Shown here: in pieces, positions 22,301 to 34,300 of the stretch | How positions within the stretch are numbered: position 1 is the first letter of the stretch | Layout: every line of letters begins with the position of its first letter | Origin: Heligmosomoides polygyrus polygyrus | Lineage: Eukaryota; Nematoda; Chromadorea; Rhabditida; Heligmosomidae | Length of the DNA stretch: 64,000 bases | Direction of reading: 5' to 3' | Assembly (NCBI GenBank): GCA_947396885.1 | Contig: OX377206.1 | Span: 20,579,114-20,643,113 of the forward strand | Made by a program: the position numbers and the translations under genes | The notes under the pieces: generated by a model | Databases searched by the model: none | What the model saw: only the letters and a program-made list of their open reading frames with translations | What the model was told of the DNA's origin: nothing

Positions 22301-25300
22301 AAGAGAATCGTTTTTTATCGCTGTAGAGATATTTGGTGACGACGATTTTTTGACGAGTTACAAGTTTATGTTCAATGTCTACAACCCTTCTAGCGGACCC
22401 CGTTGGAAGATTTGTTGAGATCTTGAAAATTTGCTTCACATTTGCTTTCAGTTGTAGTAATTTTAATTTTAGTGAAGGTGGGGAACTTCTCTTTATTACA
22501 TCGATTTTGAGGTTTTTTTTGTTTGTCGGGAAAATCCTAACATTCTAGAGAAACAATGTTAACGTGAAAACTGAACTATGCCTAACTATGGATGGAGCGC
22601 TCTTTGAAACTTTAAAAGAGAAAACAAATGCATCCAATGGCTTTAAATTCGATGTTATTACGCGTTGGATTCGCAATTTGTGTGAGAATTTATGTGGCAG
22701 AAAAATTTCCAATATGACCTGCAACCTGTATACTTCCGCGTTGTTGTGCAACGCCATCGTTCAAGAAGTATTTCTACTTCTGCTTTGCACGCAGTTTTTT
22801 CTATTCCCACTATGTGAAATTCCATCTGTCAGTGCCGGTCAGAAGTCTATTGAAGACGTGTTGAATGCGTTTCTTCCCTGTTACACAGTGCCTATCACTC
22901 CACATCATGCGGAATCTGCATGAAAGGAGCATTCCCCAAGGAATTAAAAATAGGTGCCAAAAAAGGGCGCTTTTTGCGCTCGTCACTTGAAAAACGCCTC
23001 AACGTGGAATAAGATTGCCTTGCTCCATTGGTTTTCAACAGGGCGCTGCAAGGGCTCTACAGCGCCTTCAGATGCTGTAGCTGTAGAGCGGTGCGCCTTC
23101 AGATGCGTGTGACATAAGTAGTTCCTCTGTTATAAGTACGTTTTTGACATATAACTACAACCGAGGTTCTAGGAGAGCATTCCCTTCGCCATCGTTTAAG
23201 TGTTTGGAATATAGTGTTATTCCTTCAGATTTCGAGTAAAGGGCACGACACAAGCCAAACATGCTGTAATGTCACCTCTGTTAACTAGCCACGGATAGAG
23301 CTTATGACAATTCCCAGAAATAAAAATAATAGTGATTTTTAAGCTGTTTGAGACAAGCGTTAGAAAGCACGATAGACGGTAACACAAACCATTGATAAGA
23401 TGGAACGTGTTAATTGGAGAACTGAAGCGAGAGAATCACTGAGGTAGAAGTTGAGCGGTACAACTAGGGTTTGGGCAGCGAACGCTTGAAAATTGAGGAA
23501 TCTTTTAAGAGGCCATTTGCTTAATGTAAGGAAAATTAGGCTTCAAATATTTCCCATAAAAAAACCGCAAACTTGTAGATGGACCTACAATACAATGCAA
23601 ACCCTAAAAACGTTTGTTAAAACTTCGTTAAATTCTGGAAAAAATTCCGCCGAGTTGCTAAACCAGATGTTAACGGAAAATGTCGTTAATCATCAAATCG
23701 TTAACCGTTTAATGTTCAGCCTTGTTATGAACAGCAGAGACTCTTTTTGAAACAGAGCTTGTGACAGAGCAGAGCGGTAGAATTGAACAGAGCACGTCGA
23801 AATTCTGCACTTCTACGTAGTCGTTGATTCAGTAGAAAAAATGTATGATATCTGTTGAGATTTTTGAATGAAGATCCCTTTTTAAACATGAAAATCGGTC
23901 AGTTCACTCCACAAACACATTCGTTCTCAGGAAGCTCATGCTGTCTGTCCGGGTGTTCTTCGGTCGGACTGCGTCTCCTATAAAGTAGGTGTTCGGTCGT
24001 GCGTAAAGCTAATGCATGCCGAGTTTCCTCAGTTCACGTTGAGTTGTAAGACCGATCTCAGCTGGACCTGAGTGGCTAAACGGCGAATAACACTCGAAAA
24101 AATCGAGGAATCGTTAAAACAACAACAACAAAGCTTGAGATGCGCTTCCCGTCGAGCGAGGTATCTATACCCTCTTCACGTCAAACTGGACACCTTTCGA
24201 ATCAAATCGGACAATTTGCATTTGGCCACTCTTTTAAACAAGCACGACGCGTTTGATATTAAACCAAGCATCTTTCAAATCATGACGAGCGTCTTCTAGA
24301 ATAAACTAGAGATCTTCAAGAAGGTTAGAATAATTTCTTATCCAAGGAAAGGCACAGTAATTCTAACATCTCTCCTAGACGGAGGGGGGAGGGCACCGCT
24401 AGAAAAAACAAAGCAAACACAAACATGGTGGTCCATCATCGGTAGGAAATTGCGTGGGAATGTCTTCCCGTACGCTAGCTGAGTATGCAGACAAAGTGTC
24501 ATAATGCAATTTCATTTTTACCATCGTTGTCAAAAATATGACAGCGAAGTGCCTTGCCCCCACTAGGATAGATCCCATTTTTTTTCAACCCACCTGCCAC
24601 AACAAGTGAATACACCGTTTGGAATTTTATTAAAGTTCTATTTGTTAGGGAAAAGAAATAGGCCATAATGGCTCTATAGCTAATATTGTTTACCTATTAT
24701 GAAGCTTGTTCATCCTCTATTATGCTCGTGTGACCTACAAATTGAGAGGTTTGCCCTGAGGAGCGGTCAATAATGCCAATCCATATGTGAAGATCTTCTT
24801 CTGTTCATCATGCCTATTGTGACAGACAGCGGGACAGACGAACAAAGATATTAGCGTTTTATTTATAGCAGGATCACTTGAGTTTCTTTAAAAAATTTCG
24901 AATGAGAAGGAGTGACAGATATTTAGGGGAGGCGGCGGATGTCGCCCGCACCCCGTATCATGGTTGATTCCGCTCAGGTTAACCAAACCTTCGGATGGCG
25001 GATTCCGCTCAGGTTAACCTAACCTTCAATTCCTCCGGGGTTGCTAGCAGGTTCGTAGTAGAGCCGAAAACCTATTCAAATTCATCCGCAACAATCCATA
25101 GAGGTAGAATGCATTGCGCATCCTAAACAGCGGTTGATTAACGGCAAACTTATCTTTTTATCTATTTTAAGATCTTTTGAGGCCAGTCAACAATGTATAA
25201 GGGATTATAATACGAATTTCTGCAGTAATTGCTGCTTTAATTTTCACTCGCCGTATCAATTCTGCTGGGGTTGATGATTTTCATCGAGTATCTGGTCATT

Positions 25301-28300
25301 ACTGTTTAATTTCCTATTCTCCCAATCATTTCCATTTTGCCCGCGTCAGTAGTCTGGCGTAGTTGAATGATTTGGGGCGATTTCTTTGTATTTTATGAAT
25401 AAATAAATAAATAAATAAATAAATAGGTAAATAATCCATGAGCCTATCTTACGTTTTGCTCACATTTTTTCAGCGCAAAAACCGTCGTTGTTTCACGTTG
25501 CGTGCAACATCATGCAGCCATGTACATATTTGTCATGGACGGGCACGGTCCGAACCATTTTTTCAAGCTAACGGGTCCTCTCATAGGAGTGGCGGGCGAA
25601 AACAACGGCCGTGAAAAACTTCTCGTTGTGAGAACTCGTGGGTGAGCCGAAGGACGACGTGCGTTTTTTGCGAGGTTACTGAGGTAGCCAAATCCGATAA
25701 GGGTTTTTTTTTGCTGAGACAGATTGGGGTGTGGAATTTGCGCTACTTTCGTGATATACCATTTTCACGTCGAAATGGACGCTCTTCAAATCAAATTTTA
25801 CTCTCTTCTTAGCTAACCTATAACCAATGACTTTTGAAATCAAATTGGACACTACTATACTACCCTAAGAATTTCTGAAATCAAATCGAACGTCTTCCTA
25901 ATCGAAATGATTTTTTTACATTAAACTAGAGACTCCCCAAAAAGTTAGAATAGTTTTTTGTTTGAATGAAATTGTAGTATATTTTTCTTTGCAATTTTAA
26001 TTCACTTTCGAAAAGATGAACGCATTATCTGAAATTTTATAAAAATTTTATTTTTTAGGAAAAATAATGGTTTGAAAATTGTTTTGAAAAGCAGAAAGGT
26101 AGCCATTTTTTAGAGCTAAAAAAAGAGATTGCGCCATGTCCTTGTATAAAATGTCGCGATTTTTGTTTGATTGATAACAAAATTTTGCTCAGCATGGAAT
26201 TTCACACCAACAAACGATGCAGCTTGAGTTTTTGTAAAGAAGATACATATCCTCATTTTGATGCTTGCTTTTCGAGTGTATGGCGAGGAATTTGTTCGAG
26301 GTGATTCAATTCGCTGGTTTCAGGCTCGCATCAGACGTGCTCCCGCAGTATGGGGAGATGCTGCACCGGACTACTCAGCAGTTAAACTCGGAAATGCGCC
26401 ATATCGTTATTTATACGCGCTTCTATTCGTTGATGATAAAATTGTAAGTGTTTAGAAAACCTCTACTGGCTTTTTTGTACTTCCAGAAACAATAGTCGAG
26501 TTTTCAGACGGGTTTCTATGAATATGATATGATACGGGTCAAAAGCAATATACTCAAAGTTGTCGAGGAGGCGAATACGGTAAGAACCACAGTTTCATTC
26601 ACAGAACAGTTTAATATACTATCGGTTTTCCAGTACTTTAACCAACTTCGCCTCGGAATTGTTGTTGTCGACGTGATGCAGACGATGCGCAGCAATTTAA
26701 GTCTGTATGGATTCCAGGAATATCGTCGACAACGGTTGGTTCTGAAGTCATGCTAGACGCTAATGTGGCCTGTATGGGGAGGTAGGATCGCACTGATCAA
26801 GCACACGTCAGCCAATCACGCAGGATACCAGCCATACCCATACACCCTGTCAAACGGTTGACACACCCGTTCGAGCGGCTGATTGGTCTGGTCCCCATGT
26901 AGGCAATACTAACGACTAGTACCGCAAAATGTTTAAGTAGTGATGAAATCAGTTCACGAACAATAGTGCTACTAAATCTCTTAGCTATGAAGTGTTATAT
27001 ACAAGAATGAGGATGTTGCGAATTATCAGACCTCCTCATTGCTTCCAAGACGCGTTTGCATTAAAGGCATAAACAAATGCATATGATTTTTCGTTTTAGC
27101 GTACTCTTAACACCACGTATAGGCTTGGCGACATGATTAAAGTCTTCAGGTTGAACTTCGCAAAACAATAGCCTGTTATCCATATGCAAAGTGATTCCAA
27201 ACGCATTCACAATACCTTGCGATGATTCCGTTGCAGGATCCAGGAGCTTGAACGCAGTGGACACGGTCGTCCAAAAATTGTTCCGATTCCTGTGCTTTCA
27301 CCACTTACAATGGAAGGATCTGAAGCGTATGTCTGGATGGAGGGAGCGAATCATATAGAGAGAATCCCCACCCCTCAATTAGTATAAAAATGGGTGTTTT
27401 TTGTCAAGTCGTTAAACCCAAGGAGTAGGGGGACCTTGAAGTTACAATGGAAGGCGCATCACGAGTTTAAGGCGCATCACGAGTTTGGGGGTCTTGTATG
27501 CCCGCGATGCCTCTGCCGACAATCGGCTCGGAGCGCAGGGGTTAGTGACTTTGCTTCATTAGAGGAAGGTCGGGCGTTCGGTTCTTCTGCGATGCTGCAT
27601 TTTTGCATTTCAACTGATTGGTTGAGATTTGCTTTTGGGAGGAGGGGGTGGGGGGGGGGGGGGGTTCTGGTCTCTTTTGAAAATCCGAGCAGAATGGTTT
27701 TTCCCGACGTCATTGGTCCATGTATGGAAACAGACTGTGAGGGGCCTATAGCCTTTATGCGCCGCCCGTGTGGTGCCCAGTGCTGCTTCATACATTTTGT
27801 ACCTGTGAATCTCTGATGATGAACATTTATACATCATCATTTTGAATACCACAGCATGCAGCTGGAAAATTAGGCAAAAAACGTCTGAAAATGGTACAGA
27901 CGTCAGAATCTCCCAAATCTCAACCAATCAGTTGAAATGCAAAAGTGCAGCAGCGCAAAAGAACCGAACCCCCCACCTTCCTCTTATGAAGCAACGTAAC
28001 ATCCACTACGCTCGCTCCGAGCCGCCTGCCAGCGGAGGCATCGCGGTCGTGATGCGTCGTATTTCATTGTAACTTCAAGTATTCCCCTACTCCATGAGTT
28101 TAACGACTTGGAAAACAATAAATACATTTTTATACTAGCTGAGGGGTGGGGATTCTCCCTGTAGGACTCGCTCTCCCCGTTCAGACATACCCTTCAGACC
28201 CTGTCCTTGTTATTAGAACGAAGAAACTAAGCGGGGGGGGGGGGGGGATGGTAGAGATTCTCAGCGAGGTGAACTTAGCAACGAGATGTGTGGGATGTGT

Positions 28301-31300
28301 GTTAATTTTGGATTTTCCGGAGATCGCAATTATTTTCGCGACAACCTGCTATGGGGTTGATGCAGTTAAAGATGGTAGCAGCGTATTCAACGTGGCAATA
28401 TTATGTATTTCAACAAAAGTATTGGTTGATCGCTGACGTGTAGTTGAATCTACACGAGTAGCCTTGATTGTTAAGCTTGTGTATACGTTTATAATGTGAC
28501 AACCACATTTTTTACCATACTGGAAGTTCAGACACATGAGGCGAACTGTCCGTAAGCAGAATCGAACTCACTTTTCCCAGTGAACGCGCGTGCTACACTG
28601 CCGAATTAAGCTTGCTCCGTCTATCAGACAGTACCGGAGCTTTATTACAGCGTGTAACAGCGCACTGTTCACAAACTGCGGGGGTTGAGTCAAAGTTGGA
28701 GTTTTTCCAAAGCGGACGATGACCTTGGCCTGGTCTTGCAGAAGTGAAGTTGAGAGATTGATTGCAGTCTTGGTGATAGTGGTCACTTGAGATCCTTGGC
28801 AACTTTTTAGACCGTTGTCTAAGGGGATGAAAACCTCATTGTTCACGGGGTTGGATCTCGGAGGTCCTTCTGATGACGTCAATATATATTTCCTTATTGA
28901 TAACCTCTTTTTCGGGGGCGTGTAGCGCAGTCGGAGGAGGCGCCGGCTGTCGCGTGCACCTGATCCTAGGTTCCTGGTTCGGATTTCCCGCCCAGGCCAA
29001 CCAAACCTTCCATCCCTTCGGGGTCGATGAATTGGTAGCAGATTTGTCTGGGAAGGATAGAGCGCTGACTTGTTCATCGGCTGGCATTGTATTCATTGTA
29101 TGGCGAAATACGCATTCAAATCGCCTCCACGACATCCCGTAGAAGCAGAATGCGCTGGCGCATCCCAAAGGGGATTGAGTAACGCCGTCCTTTATCCTTT
29201 ATTCTTTAACACCTTTTTCATACTGCGATGGTTGCGATGTTTTACAGAAATGTGCCTCAAGCAGAAGAATTACCTAGTTGCATAGTTAATTTCACCAAAA
29301 CGAATTAATTCGGTGCAAATTGCAAGTGCAAGTTTCAGCGAGTGAGCCATATACACGATTTTTGCCTGATATTTTCGAGTCACAAGAGAAGAGTGGAACC
29401 GTGCGCAATCGTTTGGGTTTTAGTGGCAGTGTAATATAATCTATTTGTGTTTCTTGAAATGATGAAACATGCATTTTAATGTCCCGTAGTGAAGTTTCCT
29501 CATCCTAGAAATTTTTTCTAAGTGTTTGCTTGCATAAAAAAGCTGGGACTTTTGCTAGTACACATTTTTCGCAACATCTCCACAACCATTCTTTAAATTT
29601 TTTCTATCGAAAACGCTCATTAGCTCAAATATTCCTCTGGACAACATAATAAAAGAACAATCGATTCGTCTATGGCCCAAAGTCGATTTCTCTTAATAGG
29701 TAAGCTAAATATCGTGCTCATTTAATGAGAACTACTAGTCGCAGGAGGGAGGACGGCTTTACTCTATAAATTCTCTTGGGATGCGCCACGCATTCTACTT
29801 CTAAGACATATCGTGGAGGCAAATGAATGCGTATTTGGCCACACATTGACTTTCAGTGACCAGCCGAGGAACAATTTAGCGCTTTATCGATAGCAGACGA
29901 TTCTTGTACCAATTAGTCAACTCCGGGGGATGGAAGGCTTGGTTGGCCTGGGCGGAAAAATTAGTCGCAACTGTGTACTTAAAGTTTCTGATTGTGTAAC
30001 ATTCATGGAACAATAGTTGATTAGCGCGCTTTATCAACCTTTTTAAAGCAATGAAAACTGCATTCGAGTGATTAAGGGCACTGCCGCCAATCATGGAGGG
30101 CGTGCCCATAATTTTTTATACTTATTTTTTTCATTTTCAGCCTTCACAAGCTGCCGGCACACGACTTCGCGGCGCTGATCACCTATCGTTACGCTGGTGG
30201 TCTGGCGTTTGTTGGTGGTCTCTGCTCTGATAAGGCTGTCATGTTGTGCGGGGTGAGTGCGCTTAAACTTTCAGCGATTGTTGGAAGTATGTTGAATTCC
30301 AATTAGAATAGAGTAACATGGCACAGCGACTAGCTATGGCAAGATAAATGGAGGATTTTGAGTACCGGATCAACGAGAGAGATAACGTCTGCAACAGCGT
30401 ACATGTTTGCAAGACGGCTATTACCTTAGCTGTTTAGTTCCGGTTGGGCGTCTCCGTAACTGCTAGCTGTGCCAGTCTCACCCCATTCTAACCATAATCA
30501 AGCTGCTTATACAGCATGTACTATGCTATGCCTATAGTATGTAGATGTCCAGTAGACGAAGAGAAAAAAGAAAGAGGCTTACAAGCTATGGCGGAAGGCA
30601 AATGTGTCTGAGTATCCTACAGCTTTCTCAGATATGATGATGGTGCAAAAGGCAGAAGTAGCAGCGACAAAGAATGGGAAAGATTGTTACCTAATGCGAG
30701 AAGCTGGAAGAACCCTTCAAGGGGAAGTTTGTCGTCCAGTTAACCAGAACACGACGTTAACATAGAAAAAGGAGTAACGTGGAAGACTTGCTCATTGAGA
30801 ACACAGTCACTGATATGAGTCCTCAGCAAGGTCGTAATAGAAGGTAAGATGCCAGATAAGTGGTGGAACAACACATTGTCTCCAAGTAAAGAAATTCTAC
30901 TCAATGCTCCAACCTTCGAGGGTCATCCTGATCTTGCACTCGAGGAAGTTCTAGCGAGAGCTGGTTGACTCGATGCCGCGGAAGATGGTCTCCTTCTCAC
31001 AGCTGGTTTCTTGTTTCATTCCGAAAAAGCCCATCGCGGATGCGATGTCGATCGGCAGGTGTTGTGGAGAAATATCGGGACAACCGAAAGCTCTGCTACC
31101 TAGCTTTCCTGGACCGAGCGACGGTCTATGATGGGTTACCTCGCACCGTCCTTTGGAAAGTTCTCTGAGGAAGATGTCGCAAGGAACGTCTGATCGTGGT
31201 AACAAACCACTTGCACGAACACTCGGAAGCAGAGAAACGAGCTCAATACAGGGCTACATTAAAGGAGAACATCGAAATGAGGGTTCGTTAGGGATCTATT

Positions 31301-34300
31301 CGGAATGTTCCTCCTTCTGCTTACGATTGACTGCATAGTAAACCAACCGAAGGCCCCTCAGGACCATATTCTACGCGAGTGACATCGTCGTGGTAGTCAA
31401 CAGTTGTCAACGAACTGGACGAGGGGGTGCGGCTGTGAGAGGAATCCCTCACAAACAATTACCTATAGCAGAATGTATAGAATACGAAGATTCCGATTAG
31501 AAATGGCCAGCATTCGTATTCGTAAGGCCTTCTGGCCTACGAAATCCTTAAACCTCACTTCTACTTCATACTCTTGGGCCGTTTTGAAGATGGTTTGTCC
31601 TGCATCTGGCGCTTAGGGAGCTGTTTATTAGAAGGACCAAAGTGTTTCTTAGCAGTGCACTGAACCCATCCTGAATCGCCAAGTACATCGAGAAGGTGAA
31701 GGTGTTCCGGTATTGCGCAGGTAACTCAGGCGAGGGAAGAAAGTGTGGACCACACGGTGAGGAGACGGATAAACGCACCCCGGCTCAAGTGGAGGGAGCC
31801 CACAAGAATCTTCTGCCACGGTAGATGCTTTGGAACGCTCAAAGGCGAGCTCTAAAGAAAAGTGATCAGGCCTGCTGTGCTTCACGAAGAGAGTGCCGGG
31901 CAAAAGCCAGAGCACAAGAGCGGCAGGTGCATCCTTCTAAGATGATGATGCACAGGTTGAAATGTCGATGCACCATACGAGATAGAGGCGAAATGAGCAT
32001 GTCAGGACGAACAAGTTAGCGTCAGTGCTTTATCCTTCCCAGACGAGTCTGGTACCAATTCACCGACCCCGGAGAGATGGAAGGCTTGCTTGGCCCGGGC
32101 GGGAAGTCCGAACCAGGAACCTGGTATCGGGTACATTCGACAGTCGGCACTTCCCTCGACTGCGTTACACGAGCCTATGCGTTGCAGCAGAAAATGCTTT
32201 TGATGGGATGAGATGACGTCAGATCACAAGAACAGCGGAATCTCCGACTCTGCGTGGCTAAATGCCCAGGGGAAGAAGAGGAAGAAGGCACTGTGTCTGT
32301 GTTCTACAGCGAGGTCATCTGCCGAGTACAGATCCGTATAACATGTGAAGCGTTATGATTTCCTATGAACTTGAAGGCCATTCTAGATTAGACAATTTTT
32401 CAAGTGGACATGGTCGACATTGCGAGCGCAGTTTAAGATTGTTAATTGACGTAGTGAGATATTCGGAGTTTTATTCTAAGCAGATGGCGCGTTATCGATG
32501 CTACATACTATTGTTCATTTTCAGTTCTATCCATCGTCTCCATCAGCCATGGGCTCAATATTTTTTCATGAGGTGGGTCGAACATATTTTGAGGCGATCC
32601 TCAAGAGTACTCTCTTATTTTCGACTGCGATAATTATTCGACTAGAAGCCGATTTTGAGACGAGCACAAAATTTTTGGGCAAAAAAATTTTGTGTCTTGC
32701 CTTCCTGCTCCGGAAAAAAGCATTGAATTCTTAAAAAATCTTCTGCATAGTTGACCATTTGAATTGTTTTCTTCAAGCAGACCATCTTTGGATCAACCGG
32801 ATCGATTAGTTCATATTTTGTTTCGAACAAAAATGAAAAATCACAGTTCTCAGTGTAGTTCGGGTAATTTTGTGTAGTAAAGCACACCAGGGATGAACCA
32901 GTGCATGAGGTTTTTGAACGAATCAGCTTGAAGATAAGGACAGAACAGGTGGTCGGTCTTCCGACACCCTGCGTAATGATGCGGTGTCACGATTTCTGCT
33001 CAACTTCATAAGCTTGTCGCCACGTAGGAGAAGTGCAGGGGTAAGCTGTGAACAGCAACTGCTAGGTGCAGCACGCCGGAGGTGTTAGCTGTACACAAGA
33101 GCTGCAACGTGACAGCCGCGAGAAACCTGCTGCACGTTCTGCAGCGACTGTACTCAGAGTATCCTATCAGGAAGTGCATCTGACGATGCATTCCTGCGCA
33201 CTCAAGTAGGCAGGAAGTGATTATGACAATTCCAGGTAGCTCACTTAGTTGGTGTGCCACATCGTCCTGCCAATTACTCGTTGTATGTATCGAATTGTGC
33301 GTGTAAACCGAGCAAGGAACCGACTGGATGTCTGCGAATTCCGTGAGTTGGAGCAAATGCCCTTTTGAACAGCATTGTTTCAGGATAGGGTTAAATGACA
33401 AAAGTAGACCTTAATATTAGGTTGGAAAAAAGTCTCTTCACACTTCGAAAAGTTTTTTACCGTTCTCCTTGTTAACAGATTAGCCAGTATTGATTGCTGA
33501 TTTCGTAATTCTATCACACTTGTTTACCGCACGCGGACATAGGTCAAGACCCTTCTTGTACTTCGTTATCTATCCAATCTTCCGGACTCAATGCCAAATC
33601 TACCTTATGGCCATTTTCGGCACGGCAATCTTCATGAATTCATTAAAGGATCTACAGAAAGTCAGGCAGCCGACCAAATTAGCCATAGATATGGCTTGGA
33701 ATCTAGTACTCATCGCGCCCGTTATGAGTGGTTCGGAAAGTTTTTAAAGGGAGATTATTCACTCGAGGACAAAGCAAGGTCAGGAAGGCCAACTGAATTG
33801 GACGACACTGAACTGCTCCATCTTCTTCGTACCGATAGTAGGCAGAAGACACGTCAACTGGCAGACTCAAGCTCGAAGTGTCTCATAGGATAGTGGGAAT
33901 CCATCCGAAGGGTCTTGGCTTTGCATGGAAATTTGGAGCTTGGATTCCACATGCCCTGTCAGACACTCAGTGCAGAACCACATGTTGCAAAATTCCCAAG
34001 AGAAACAATAAAGTAGCTGGGCTGGGAGGTAATTCCACATCAACCGTATAGCCTTGACCTCCCCCCTACGGACTACTACCTCTTCCGTGCTCTCAAGCAA
34101 GAGATTGGAGAGAAATATTTTGGAATGGATGAAGACCTCAAAAATTAGATTCAGCAATGGTACGACTCCAGAACTGCAGCTCTTTAAGCGAGAGGAATTA
34201 GACAAGTACCCAGTCTTTGGAGAAGTGTAATGGAACAAAATGGAGTTTATCTCAATTCATTTGACATAGTAGTTGTGAAGTAATAAATCTTTGAAAAAAA

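Larger units (their letters stand above)
27312..28206. mobile_element. Long inverted-arm element with tRNA-like units and G-rich centre
   Basis: Arms of about 300 bp (27312-27638 and 27905-28206) are inverted copies. The left outer end is GGAAGGATCTGAAGCGTATG and the right outer end is CATACCCTTCAGACCCTGTCC. Each arm carries a decayed tRNA-like unit with a B-box match. The centre has a G-run (about 27649-27664). The same outline recurs at 46898-47830. No transposase frame. It lies in an ADAM intron. Confidence 0.75.

Noticed and set aside
28568..29077. 169-codon minus-strand open frame
   Set aside because: Its N-terminal part is the translated SINE, and the same peptide appears in most SINE copies (for example 36864-37253 and 56006-56543). 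It is repeat-derived, not a gene.
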